DNA from: Bacteroidota bacterium
GTDB taxonomy: Bacteria > Bacteroidota > Bacteroidia > Chitinophagales > Chitinophagaceae
NCBI GenBank assembly: GCA_023437225.1
Contig: JAEZGS010000001.1
Span: 321,262 to 385,261, forward strand
Direction: 5' to 3'
Length of the DNA stretch: 64,000 nucleotides
The position numbers were made by a program, and so were the translations under genes. Numbering within the stretch: the stretch's first letter is position 1; each line of letters starts with the position of its first letter. Under the pieces are notes generated by a model that was not told the origin of the DNA, searched no databases, and was given only the letters and a program-made list of their open reading frames with translations. Shown here in pieces: positions 36,164 through 45,065 of the stretch.

Positions 36164-36217
36164 GAACACCAGTTGTTCATTAACGAACAATTTCGTAGAT
36201 ATTAGGGAATCGAACAA
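36164..36217. promoter_or_regulatory. GAACA/TGTTC dyads, likely activator binding sites
   Basis: TTGTTC at 36173-36178 and GAACAA at 36185-36190 form a perfect inverted repeat with a 6-base spacer. GAACA at 36164-36168 forms a second dyad with the same TGTTC (5-base spacer), and a third GAACAA lies at 36212-36217. The cluster is centred between two divergent transcription units and lies 65-130 bases upstream of the minus-strand sigma-54 candidate, a normal distance for an NtrC-type enhancer. Confidence 0.55.
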
Positions 36218-36242
36218 ATTGAAATACAGTATAGTTAGAAAA

Positions 36243-36257
36243 TGGCACGGGGTTGAT
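36243..36257 (+). promoter_or_regulatory. Imperfect sigma-54-like promoter of the efflux operon
   Basis: TGGCACGGGGTTGAT has a perfect -24 half (TGGCAC) and a TTG where the -12 half should be, but the spacing is one base short and the final C is missing. It lies 26 bases before the GTG start at 36283. It is suggestive only because an NtrC-type regulator is encoded next door. Confidence 0.3.
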
Positions 36258-36282
36258 GGTCTACTGTTCTAAACCCGCATAC

Positions 36283-37536
36283 GTGGATAGAAAAATCGAA
36301 CGAAAAGGTTGGAACAAAAGGCACACAATGATTGCAGCGGCAATTGCTTTGATTGCGCTGCTGATCTTCTTAAGTATTTATTTTACATCAGCCAGGAGCC
36401 GTTTAAAAGTTGATGCGGAGCGTATCACGATCAGCCAGGTGAAGTCAGGCGAGTTCCAGGAGATCATACCCGTGAATGGCATCGTTCTTCCCGTTACAAC
36501 AATTTACCTCGACGCCATCGAAGGGGGACGGGTTGAAGAAAAGCTCGTAGATGATGGCGCATTTGTAAAAAAAGGTCAGCCTATACTTCGTTTATCCAAC
36601 ACCGATATCGAGTTGAGCCTCGTTAACCAGCAGACCTCAGTATATAACCTGCTAACGCAAATGCAGATCTCGCGAAATGCTGCACAACAAAATACCGTGA
36701 ACAAGCTTAATCAAATGACTGACGCTGAAAACCAGCTCAAAGAAGCGCAGCGGGTATTTGAACTCAACAAACATCTATATGAACAAAAAGCAATAGGCAT
36801 GCAGGAGTACCGGCAGGCTGAAAACAATTACAACTACCAGTTACAGAAAAGCAGGTTAACCCGACAGTTGTTACAGCAGGATTCGGTTTCAAACGCACAA
36901 CAGGTCTCACAGGCGCAGCAATCTTATCGCGGATCACAAAATGCCTTAGACGTTATGAGAAAGAAAGTGGAAGATCTCGTTGTGCGTGCGCCTATTGATG
37001 GCCAGCTAACCTCGTTGGATGCTGAGATCGGTCAGAGCAAAAACAAAGGCGAAAGACTCGGGCAGATAGATGTGTTAAGTGGTTACAAGGTTCGCGTAGA
37101 TGTTGACGAACATTATCTGTCGCGCGTTGCTAATGGATTAACGGGCCGCGCCACCGTTGCCGGTAAAGAGTACAGGTTAACCGTTTTCAAGGTGTTCTCA
37201 CAAGTCAATAATGGGCGATTCCAGGTGGATATGCAATTTGATGGTGCTGTGCCGGAAGGAATTCGTCGCGGGCAAACGCTGCAGATCCGTCTTGCGCTCA
37301 GCGATGCAACCCAGGCGGTTCTTGTAGCGAAAGGAGGTTTCTTCCAGCAGACCGGAGGCAACTGGATATTCAAACTGGACGATGATGGAAAAACAGCTTA
37401 TAAATCGGAGATACAGCTTGGCAGGCAAAACCCCGAATATTATGAAGTACTGTCGGGCTTGAAACCTGGTGATCGGGTGATCACATCAAGCTATGAGAAT
37501 TATGGCGAAATGCAGGAACTCGTTTTAAACAAATAA
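36283..37536 (+). CDS. Efflux periplasmic adaptor (HlyD/MacA-like)
   Basis: A 417-residue membrane fusion protein with one N-terminal helix at about 16-34. A barrel-sandwich lipoyl half-motif comes first (GGRVEEKLVDDGAFVKKGQP), then a long coiled-coil hairpin (about 115-230, rich in Gln and Asn), the second lipoyl half (VVRAPIDGQLTSLDAEIGQ) and a beta barrel. It should link the inner-membrane ABC permeases to the TolC-like channel. The start is GTG at 36283 (VDRKIERKGW), which matches relatives that begin MDRxIEKKxW. An in-frame ATG at 36256 overlaps the sigma-54-like element. First gene of a five-gene operon. Confidence 0.92.
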   Translation: MDRKIERKGWNKRHTMIAAAIALIALLIFLSIYFTSARSRLKVDAERITISQVKSGEFQEIIPVNGIVLPVTTIYLDAIEGGRVEEKLVDDGAFVKKGQPILRLSNTDIELSLVNQQTSVYNLLTQMQISRNAAQQNTVNKLNQMTDAENQLKEAQRVFELNKHLYEQKAIGMQEYRQAENNYNYQLQKSRLTRQLLQQDSVSNAQQVSQAQQSYRGSQNALDVMRKKVEDLVVRAPIDGQLTSLDAEIGQSKNKGERLGQIDVLSGYKVRVDVDEHYLSRVANGLTGRATVAGKEYRLTVFKVFSQVNNGRFQVDMQFDGAVPEGIRRGQTLQIRLALSDATQAVLVAKGGFFQQTGGNWIFKLDDDGKTAYKSEIQLGRQNPEYYEVLSGLKPGDRVITSSYENYGEMQELVLNK

Positions 37537-37546
37537 TATACCCACA

Positions 37547-38224
37547 ATGATAAAGATCAAAAACCTCGAGAAGATCTATCGAACCGAAGACGTAGAAACG
37601 GTTGCTCTGAACAAGCTATCTCTTGATGTACGCGAAGGTGAGTTTGTAGCAGTAATGGGACCGTCAGGCTGCGGCAAATCGACTTTATTGAATATTCTTG
37701 GATTACTCGACGACCCTGACGACGGCAGCTTTCAATTCAATGGTATTGAAGTGGCCAGATTTAATGAAAGCAAACGCGCCGATCTAAGAAAAAGAAATAT
37801 CGGTTTTGTATTCCAGAGTTTCAATCTCATTGATGAACTAACAGTGTTTGAAAATGTGGAATTACCGCTGATCTATCTTGGTCTTAAATCACAGGAACGC
37901 AGGCAAAGAGTCGAAAATGTTCTTGACAAGATGCAGATCATGCATAGAAGAAATCATTATCCGCAGCAGTTATCGGGCGGTCAGCAACAACGTGTTGCTG
38001 TAGCACGGGCGGTAGTCAACAAACCAAAACTCATACTTGCGGATGAACCGACAGGAAACCTGGATTCATCAAACGGAAATGAAGTGATGCAATTGCTTAC
38101 CGATCTCAATGAACAGGGCACTACTATCATAATGGTTACCCATTCGGAACACGATGCTCGTTACAGTCATCGTATCGTTCGCATGCTCGACGGGCAAACG
38201 GTTTTCGAGAACATCATGGTTTGA
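37547..38224 (+). CDS. ABC transporter ATPase (MacB/LolD type)
   Basis: A 225-residue ATPase. Walker A GPSGCGKST is at 38-46, the Q-loop in FVFQSFNL, the signature LSGGQQQR at 142-149, Walker B LILADEP at 162-168 and the switch His in VTHSEHD. The DEPTGNLDS stretch is typical of the LolD/FtsE/MacB group, which powers mechanotransmission rather than classic transport. It lies 10 bases after the adaptor and 22 before the first permease, and must energise the two FtsX-type permeases. Confidence 0.95.
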   Translation: MIKIKNLEKIYRTEDVETVALNKLSLDVREGEFVAVMGPSGCGKSTLLNILGLLDDPDDGSFQFNGIEVARFNESKRADLRKRNIGFVFQSFNLIDELTVFENVELPLIYLGLKSQERRQRVENVLDKMQIMHRRNHYPQQLSGGQQQRVAVARAVVNKPKLILADEPTGNLDSSNGNEVMQLLTDLNEQGTTIIMVTHSEHDARYSHRIVRMLDGQTVFENIMV

Positions 38225-38246
38225 TTAACCCGCTCAACCTATTTAA

Positions 38247-40694
38247 ATGATCAGCAATTACATGAAGGTCGCATGGCGCAATGTCATGAAAAATAAAGTG
38301 TTTTCATTCATCAATCTGTTTGGGCTCGCGATAGGATTGACATGCTGCCTGCTCATATCGATGTACCTCTACAAGGAATTTAGTTATGACAGCTATCATA
38401 CAAACGCAGATCGGTTATACCAGTTAGGCACCATCAGCATCGTTGAAGGAAAGGAAGACCGATTCCCTACAACGCCTGCTCCAATGGCGCCTACAATGCA
38501 GCAGGAGTATGGGGAGATCGACATGACCGCCCGGTTGATGCGACTTTTCCAGGACGATAAAACATTGTTGCGGTACACAGATGAAAAAGAGGTACGGGCA
38601 TTCTATGAACATGGCGGATACATGGCGGATTCTACCTTCTTCAGGATGTTCACTTATAATTTCATCGAAGGTGATGCGCGGACCGCACTTGATGATCCAA
38701 GCTCCGTAGTAATTTCAAAAGAGATCGCAAAGAAAATGTTCGGCAATGAACCGGCATTGAACAAGATCATACACATTAATAGCACCACAAACGGGGCATA
38801 TGATTTCAAAGTATCCGGTGTATTTGAAACATCAACGATTCCCTCTCACATCGATGCACGCTTTTTCCTATCGCTGCAAAGTGGTGAAGCGGGGCAATGG
38901 GTGCGCAGCCTGACAGATATGGCTAATAACAACATGTTCTTTTCATACTTGCTGTTAAAGCCGGGTGTTGATCCAAAAAAGTTGGAATCCAAGTTTGATG
39001 CGTTCGTCAAGAAGTATGCTGGCGAAGATCTGAGGGCGCAGGGGCGCGGTCGAAAACAGTTTTTAACACGTGTGCCCGATGTGCATTTATTTGCTAATAC
39101 AAATGGGAATGTTACCCCGCCCGGGAGCGTCAGCTATTTGTACATATTAGCGTCCATTGCAATTGTGACGTTGTTAATTGCATGTGTGAACTTCATGAAT
39201 CTATCGACGGCTCGCTCTTCAAAGCGCGCCGTGGAAATCGGTGTGAGAAAAGTGCTCGGTGCGGAACGCGGCTCTCTTATACGGCAGTTTCTCCTTGAAG
39301 CCGTTTTGTTATCGCTGCTTGCTTACATATTATCGATAGGATTTACCTTTCTTTTGCAGCCTCTGTTTGAACAACTCGCGGGAAAAAGTTTTCATTTTAG
39401 CAGTTCGCAGTACTTGTTCATCTTCCTTGCATTTCTCGGTGTTGCCCTGCTGGCGGGCGTCGTGGCGGGAATATATCCTGCGTTTTATTTATCGGCTTTC
39501 CAACCGGTAAGGGTATTGAAGGGGAGGTTCACCAATTCGTTGGCTGCTATATCGTTTCGCAAAGTGCTTGTGGTATTTCAGTTTGTAATTTCTGCGGCGC
39601 TGATCGTTGCATCAATTACAATAAGTAATCAGATGCGATACCTGCGGGATAGGGATCCGGGTTTCGAAAAAGAGCAGCAGATAATTATACCATTGCGCAC
39701 CAGCACCGCAAAGGAAATTTATCCCACATTGCGCGACAGGCTCATGCAGCATCCATCGATCACATTTGCCGGCGCTTCAGCGTATTACCCTGGAATAGAG
39801 AACGTGACGGATTGGCTACTTTATAAACAGGGAACGCAGCCCGATCAAACCCGAACCATCTTCATGAACTTCGTTGATCACAGCTATTTACAGGCTCTTG
39901 GAATAAAACCCGTGGCTGGCCGCATTTTCTCACAACAATTTCCCGCGGACACCGCAAATCGCATGATCATCAATGAACAGGCAGTCAGGGATTTCGGTTT
40001 CACTTCACCTGAAGATGCGATCGGCAAAAACCTCGCGTCAAATTGGGGAGATAGTACTTATTTATTCCAGATTGTGGGTGTGGTGCATGATTTCAATTTC
40101 AAAGGCTTCCAATCAAAAATTGAAGCATACGGATTTCTCCTGCGCAACTATAATGAATTTACATATCTTCTTGCAAACACACGCGGCAGTGACGTGGCAA
40201 GTGCATTGAATGCGATACAGGGAACATGGGGCGAAATGAATCCTAACGAACCGTTTGAATATAGTTTCCTCGATGATGATTTTCAAAAGAATTACATTGC
40301 TGAAGAGCGACTGGCAACCATTATAAGATACCTCACCCTTATAGCCATTTTTATTTCCTGCCTTGGATTGTTTGGGCTTACCACATTTAGTGTTGAACAA
40401 AGGACTAAAGAAATCGGAGTGAGAAAGGTCTTAGGCGCAAGCGTGTTTGGAATTGTTACGCTGTTATCAAGGGACTTCCTAAAGCTTGTATTGATCTCAT
40501 TTCTGCTTGCATCTCCTATAGCATGGTATTTCGTTCATAAGTGGCTCGAAGGGTTTGCTTACCGAACAAACTTCTCTGTTTGGATGCTTATTGTTGGGTG
40601 GATGGTCACATTCATTGTTGCATTTCTTACGATCAGCATACAGGCTGTACGGGCAGCGCTCGCAAATCCCGTAAAAAATTTAAGAACTGAATAA
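38247..40694 (+). CDS. ABC permease with two FtsX domains (first)
   Basis: An 815-residue permease. A helix at about 20-42 is followed by a large periplasmic MacB-type domain. The first FtsX domain (about 295-425) contains RAVEIGVRKVLGAERGSLIR. A second periplasmic domain and a second FtsX domain (about 690-810) follow, with RTKEIGVRKVLGASVFGIV. Each FtsX part has three to four helices. The long form, with two repeats in one chain, is typical of Bacteroidota. It is one of two adjacent paralogues and uses the ATPase encoded just upstream. Confidence 0.93.
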   Translation: MISNYMKVAWRNVMKNKVFSFINLFGLAIGLTCCLLISMYLYKEFSYDSYHTNADRLYQLGTISIVEGKEDRFPTTPAPMAPTMQQEYGEIDMTARLMRLFQDDKTLLRYTDEKEVRAFYEHGGYMADSTFFRMFTYNFIEGDARTALDDPSSVVISKEIAKKMFGNEPALNKIIHINSTTNGAYDFKVSGVFETSTIPSHIDARFFLSLQSGEAGQWVRSLTDMANNNMFFSYLLLKPGVDPKKLESKFDAFVKKYAGEDLRAQGRGRKQFLTRVPDVHLFANTNGNVTPPGSVSYLYILASIAIVTLLIACVNFMNLSTARSSKRAVEIGVRKVLGAERGSLIRQFLLEAVLLSLLAYILSIGFTFLLQPLFEQLAGKSFHFSSSQYLFIFLAFLGVALLAGVVAGIYPAFYLSAFQPVRVLKGRFTNSLAAISFRKVLVVFQFVISAALIVASITISNQMRYLRDRDPGFEKEQQIIIPLRTSTAKEIYPTLRDRLMQHPSITFAGASAYYPGIENVTDWLLYKQGTQPDQTRTIFMNFVDHSYLQALGIKPVAGRIFSQQFPADTANRMIINEQAVRDFGFTSPEDAIGKNLASNWGDSTYLFQIVGVVHDFNFKGFQSKIEAYGFLLRNYNEFTYLLANTRGSDVASALNAIQGTWGEMNPNEPFEYSFLDDDFQKNYIAEERLATIIRYLTLIAIFISCLGLFGLTTFSVEQRTKEIGVRKVLGASVFGIVTLLSRDFLKLVLISFLLASPIAWYFVHKWLEGFAYRTNFSVWMLIVGWMVTFIVAFLTISIQAVRAALANPVKNLRTE

Positions 40695-40705
40695 AGACGT
40701 ATCGT

Positions 40706-43141
40706 ATGATCAGGAATTTTTTTACGGTTGCCATCCGAAATATCGTAAGGCATAAAGGGTTTACATTTTTAAATATTGCCGGACTTTCCATTGGACTAAC
40801 GGCATGTCTTCTCATTGGTTTGTTCGTATACGATGAAAAGCAATTTGATAAATTTATTCCGGAGGGACAGCGCATCTATCGAATGTATATAGAGCGTACC
40901 GATGACCAGGGAACGAGTGTGACGTCAAGAACGCCCCCAATGTTTAGTGTAAGTCTTGACGCGCAGTATCCGGAAGTTGAAAAGACCCTGCGCATGTTTC
41001 CTCTTAATTCAAAGAGCCTTTTTGAATCTGGAGAAACAAAGATTTATGAGGAAAACGGACTTGCGGTCGAGCCATCATTTTTTGAATTGTTTCCCCTGCC
41101 GCTAAAATATGGTTCGCTTAAAAACTTGCTTACTCAGACCAATGAGATGATCATATCTGAAAAGCTTTCAGAGAGGTTATTTGGTAATGACAATCCGGTT
41201 GGCAGGCAACTGCTGCTGGATAAAGCTCCATATACGATAACGGCGGTGATAGGCGATGTATCTGACTTTCATCTTGATGTGACTTACCTGATCCCCTTAC
41301 AACATGCTTTGAAAGAATACAACATTCCTGAGGAAAGAATGCAAAGCTGGAGGTGGCAGCAATTTTACACGTATGTAAAACTAAAGCCGCAGGCATCGGC
41401 AGAAGCGTTGGAGAAAAAATTCCAGTTATATGTAGAAAAGGAATTGCATCCTGAATTTAAAACCGGGGGAATGACTTATCTGCCTTTTGTGCAGGCCTTG
41501 CATGACATACATCTTCATTCATCCGATTTTGTTATTGATGTAGCGGTCCGCGGCAACATTACCTATGTGAAAGCATTGACGATAGTGGCCATTTTCATAT
41601 TGCTCATAGCATGCTTCAATTTTATCAACCTTGCCACTGCCAAATCGCTGCAAAGAGCAAAAGAAGTGGGGGTTAGAAAATCGGTTGGAGCAAGTCGGCT
41701 ACAATTGATGCTCCAATTCACCGGCGAAACCATCCTGCTAACTTTTATTAGTGTACTCATTGCTACGCTTGCATGCATGCTGTTGCTGCCGATATTCAAT
41801 GAGTTCACGAATAAAGACATCAGCTTTTCCATCTTTTATCATCCGGTGTTTGTTGCCTTACTGATCGCATTGACGTTGCTGGTTGGAATACTTGCAGGAT
41901 CTTATCCCGCATGGATATTGTCGAATTTTAAGCCGGTAATAGTTTTAAAAACTTCTGTGGTAAGCGATGCGCTTCCAGGTAAAACGCCGTGGTTGCGCCA
42001 TGGACTTGTAGTGGTACAATTTGCCTTATCAGCATTGTTGATCATCAGCGCCATCGTAGTGTACCGACAGGTGAATTATTTGCACAATAAGGATCTTGGA
42101 ATTGATAAAGAGCAGATCATGTTTTTTCCTATGCGCGGTGATCGCATGTATGAAAACTACGACGCATTTAAGAAGCGACTCCTTACCTCTACGGGAGTGT
42201 CAAGCGTGACAATGGGGTATGGATTTCCTGGCGATATGTTTGCGGGTGATGAGATCATGGTTCCTGGCGAAGGTCAAACCAGGTCTGTTCCCACAACACA
42301 TTTACTCGTTGACGCTGATTACCTGAAGACAATGGGCATCGAGCTTGTTGCCGGTCGTGACTTTATTCTCAACAGTCAATCAGACGTGGATCACGCGTTC
42401 ATTATAAATGAAACTGCTGCACGAGCGTATGGTTTCAGCACACCGCAAAATGCCATTGGCAAAGATCTGCACTGGACGGTATGGGATTCCCAGCAACCCG
42501 ACTCGCTGAAGAAAGGACAGGTGATTGGAGTAGTAAAAGATTTCAACTATAAAAGCCTTTACGAAGCAATTCAGCCTGCCGTGATTCACATATATCCTCC
42601 TGCGTACTGGAAGGTTGCAGTGAAGTTGAAAGGCAGCGCAGTTAGTAGCACCATTGCCTCTGTTCAAAAGATATGGTCGGAATTTTCACCGGATTATCCT
42701 ATTGAATACAGCTTCCTTGACGAGGGATTTGAGAAAATGTATAGGGCCGAAGATAAGCTTCGAACACTGCTATTTATTTTCACCATCCTGGCCATATTTG
42801 TAGGATGCCTGGGACTGTTTGGCCTCGCCGCTTATTCCGCTCAAAAACGTGCAAAAGAAATCGGTATTCGTAAAGTGCTTGGTGCCGATGTCACGGGCAT
42901 TGTAGTGCTGCTGTCAAAAGATTTCGTGAAACTGGTAGCAATTGCATTAATAATTGCAACACCCATAGCATGGCACTTTTTAAATAAGTGGCTTGAAAAT
43001 TTTGCTTATCGCATAAGTATAAGTTTATGGATTTTCATAATTGCTGCTGCGTTGTCGATCCTCATTGCAGTTCTGACGGTTAGCTTCCAGGCTATTAAAG
43101 CAGCGATCTCAAATCCTGTCAAAAACTTGCGATCCGAATGA
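40706..43141 (+). CDS. ABC permease with two FtsX domains (second)
   Basis: An 811-residue paralogue of the preceding gene, 11 bases downstream. The layout is the same: N-terminal helix, periplasmic domain, an FtsX domain with RAKEVGVRKSVGASRLQLML, a second periplasmic domain, and an FtsX domain with RAKEIGIRKVLGADVTGIV. The two permeases share framework motifs but differ widely in the periplasmic parts. They may form a heterodimer, or two alternative homodimers on one ATPase. The stop overlaps the TolC-like start by four bases. Confidence 0.93.
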   Translation: MIRNFFTVAIRNIVRHKGFTFLNIAGLSIGLTACLLIGLFVYDEKQFDKFIPEGQRIYRMYIERTDDQGTSVTSRTPPMFSVSLDAQYPEVEKTLRMFPLNSKSLFESGETKIYEENGLAVEPSFFELFPLPLKYGSLKNLLTQTNEMIISEKLSERLFGNDNPVGRQLLLDKAPYTITAVIGDVSDFHLDVTYLIPLQHALKEYNIPEERMQSWRWQQFYTYVKLKPQASAEALEKKFQLYVEKELHPEFKTGGMTYLPFVQALHDIHLHSSDFVIDVAVRGNITYVKALTIVAIFILLIACFNFINLATAKSLQRAKEVGVRKSVGASRLQLMLQFTGETILLTFISVLIATLACMLLLPIFNEFTNKDISFSIFYHPVFVALLIALTLLVGILAGSYPAWILSNFKPVIVLKTSVVSDALPGKTPWLRHGLVVVQFALSALLIISAIVVYRQVNYLHNKDLGIDKEQIMFFPMRGDRMYENYDAFKKRLLTSTGVSSVTMGYGFPGDMFAGDEIMVPGEGQTRSVPTTHLLVDADYLKTMGIELVAGRDFILNSQSDVDHAFIINETAARAYGFSTPQNAIGKDLHWTVWDSQQPDSLKKGQVIGVVKDFNYKSLYEAIQPAVIHIYPPAYWKVAVKLKGSAVSSTIASVQKIWSEFSPDYPIEYSFLDEGFEKMYRAEDKLRTLLFIFTILAIFVGCLGLFGLAAYSAQKRAKEIGIRKVLGADVTGIVVLLSKDFVKLVAIALIIATPIAWHFLNKWLENFAYRISISLWIFIIAAALSILIAVLTVSFQAIKAAISNPVKNLRSE

Positions 43142-44493
43142 TAAACTCTGAAACCACACGCATGACAAGGTATGTCCTATTCACACTAATTCTTACAGCA
43201 AATATCTGTCAGGGTCAATTACAACAGAATTACACACTTCGTGAAGTTGTAGAACTGGCGATGAAGAACAATCTCAATGTAAAACGATCGGCTGCCGCCA
43301 TGAAAATCGAGAAAGTGAACTATAGCCAGGCGCGATCAAATTTATTACCATCGCTGAATGTTGAGATCTATCATGGCCTGAATGCTGGTCGCAGCATTGA
43401 TCCATCAACAAATAGTTTTGTGAATCAGAATGTCAACGGCGGCAATTACATCGCTGCCTCAAACCTTACTCTTTTCAATGGGGGTTTGCTGCGAAACCGG
43501 GTACGACAGGGTGCCCTTGCGTTCGAAGCCGGTACACTGGAATGGCGGCAGGCGAGAGATGAACTGGTACTGAATGTGATCCTTACATACCTTTCTGTGC
43601 TTAATAACAGCGACCAGCTGGAGCTCGCCATTCGTCAGTCAGAAACCAGTCGCTCTGCATTAGAACGGTTAATGTTGCTCGACAGTGCCGGCGCTGTTCG
43701 CCCATCGGATGTTTCTGATCTGAGGGGACAGTTGATGAACGATGAACTTAATATTGTAAATGCAAGAAACCAGCTAAACAGTTCAAAACTTTTACTTGCA
43801 CAGTTAATAAACGTGCGTTTTGATACGGCCATGCAGGTGGAGCGAATTGAGCGCGATGAATTCTTTATTCCATATCAGTACGAATTGCAGGAAATAGTGG
43901 ATAGCTCTATGAAACATTTTTCACAGGTCATGGCTATTGAAAGTCGAACAAAAAGCAGTGAGTATAATGTACGTGCAACGAAAGGATTGTTGTATCCACG
44001 ATTGTTCATTGATGCCGGCATAAGCTCCCGATATTCGAGCCTTGCGGAAAATGCAGGAGTTAAAATGACATACCCCGATCAGCTGAAGAATTTCAAGAAT
44101 ACTTTTGTTGAACTTGGTTTGGTTATTCCCATTTTCAACCGGTCTTATGCAAAGAACCAGCTACGTATAGCGGAGTTGCAGTTAGAAGATCAGCGACTGT
44201 TGGAGAGTGATACCAAACGACAGGTGATCCAACAGATCGACCGGGCATTTATGGATATGAACAATGCTTACGATCGGTATATTCTGTTGATCTCCCAGGT
44301 CACATCCTATGAAAAATCCTTCAAGGCAGCAGAAGTTCGATTCAAAGCAGGTGTTGGAAATTCCATCGATTACCTGACAGTAAAAGACAGGTATGATCGC
44401 GCAAGCATCAACCTGGTTAACGCTCAATACGAATACCTTCTTCGAAAGCGGATCCTTGATTATTACAGCGGCAGGTCGCAATTCGCCCGTTAA
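43138..44493 (+). CDS. TolC-family outer-membrane efflux channel
   Basis: A 451-residue outer-membrane factor. The signal peptide ends near CQGQ. The body has the two tandem OEP helical hairpins of the TolC family: LREVVELAMKNNLNVKRSAAA opens the first, and the second covers the C-terminal half (VELGLVIPIFNR, FKAAEVRFKAGVGNSIDYLTV). It ends the efflux operon and overlaps the second permease (ATGA), so it is translationally coupled. It should form the exit duct for adaptor and ABC permeases. ATG 43162 is another possible start. Confidence 0.93.
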   Translation: MINSETTRMTRYVLFTLILTANICQGQLQQNYTLREVVELAMKNNLNVKRSAAAMKIEKVNYSQARSNLLPSLNVEIYHGLNAGRSIDPSTNSFVNQNVNGGNYIAASNLTLFNGGLLRNRVRQGALAFEAGTLEWRQARDELVLNVILTYLSVLNNSDQLELAIRQSETSRSALERLMLLDSAGAVRPSDVSDLRGQLMNDELNIVNARNQLNSSKLLLAQLINVRFDTAMQVERIERDEFFIPYQYELQEIVDSSMKHFSQVMAIESRTKSSEYNVRATKGLLYPRLFIDAGISSRYSSLAENAGVKMTYPDQLKNFKNTFVELGLVIPIFNRSYAKNQLRIAELQLEDQRLLESDTKRQVIQQIDRAFMDMNNAYDRYILLISQVTSYEKSFKAAEVRFKAGVGNSIDYLTVKDRYDRASINLVNAQYEYLLRKRILDYYSGRSQFAR

Positions 44494-44508
44494 TTGTCGT
44501 GATTGCAC

Positions 44509-44564
44509 AAGGTGAAAGACTACTGTGATTCATAGTTTTGTTTTTGTAATTTTTCTTTCACCTT
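44509..44564. repeat. 11-bp perfect inverted repeat around a promoter-like site
   Basis: AAGGTGAAAGA at 44509-44519 is repeated inverted as TCTTTCACCTT at 44554-44564. The 34 bases between them hold an exact TAnnTTTG match (TAGTTTTG, 44533-44540). The arms could form a terminator stem with a long loop for the efflux operon, or an operator for the VOC gene. Confidence 0.6.
44533..44540 (+). promoter_or_regulatory. -7 element candidate of the VOC gene
   Basis: TAGTTTTG is an exact match to the Bacteroidota -7 consensus TAnnTTTG, 38 bases before the ATG. No TTTG is present at the usual -33 distance. Confidence 0.4.
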
Positions 44565-44577
44565 AAAAAGAACCAAC

Positions 44578-45009
44578 ATGGCAAAGATGAATCCTTACTT
44601 GAATTTCGACGGCCAGGCCGAAGAGGCATTTAATTTTTACAAATCCGTGTTCGGAACTGAGTTTGATGGTCCGGTGCATCAAATCGGAGATATGCCGGGT
44701 GCAGAAGGTATTCCGGAAAATGAGAGAGGACGGGTGATGCATATAAGTCTGCCGATCGGCGGTGGTGATACATTAATGGGAGCTGATATAGTTCCTTCAA
44801 TGGGGCATCAACTTACAATGGGCAATAACAATTATATCTCCCTGCATCCGCAGTCACGGGAAGAAGCCGACAAGTTGTTCAATGGGCTTTCGCAAGGTGG
44901 GAGCGTTGAAATGCCAATGGAAGACACTTTCTGGGGTGCCTATTTTGGAAGTTTCAAAGACAAATACGGCGTTCACTGGATGATCAATTATCAGCATACG
45001 GACATTTAA
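44578..45009 (+). CDS. VOC-family protein (PhnB/glyoxalase-like)
   Basis: A 143-residue cytoplasmic protein of the vicinal oxygen chelate superfamily. It begins PYLNFDGQAEEAFNFYKSVFG, the hallmark of the PhnB-like group (often annotated 3-demethylubiquinone-9 3-methyltransferase-like). It ends DKYGVHWMINYQ, with the late His/Trp typical of the fold. Beta-alpha-beta repeats are visible. Function is unknown for this group. It is a single gene, ended by a good hairpin. Confidence 0.88.
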   Translation: MAKMNPYLNFDGQAEEAFNFYKSVFGTEFDGPVHQIGDMPGAEGIPENERGRVMHISLPIGGGDTLMGADIVPSMGHQLTMGNNNYISLHPQSREEADKLFNGLSQGGSVEMPMEDTFWGAYFGSFKDKYGVHWMINYQHTDI

Positions 45010-45017
45010 TGCTTTTG

Positions 45018-45050
45018 CCGGTTGGGACTGTGGTTCCGACCGGTAACTTT
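45018..45050 (+). terminator. Terminator hairpin after the VOC gene
   Basis: CCGGTTGGGA (45018-45027) pairs with TTCCGACCGG (45034-45043) over ten positions with two G-T wobbles and a six-base loop. The tail TAACTTTTAG is T-rich but imperfect. It separates the VOC gene from the hybrid two-component gene. Confidence 0.65.
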
Positions 45051-45065
45051 TAGCTAAATTGGGGC

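Noticed and set aside
45018..45050. Hairpin considered as a riboswitch or attenuator of the hybrid regulator
   Set aside because: It is a simple ten-pair stem directly after the VOC stop, with no further conserved structure; a terminator explains it.
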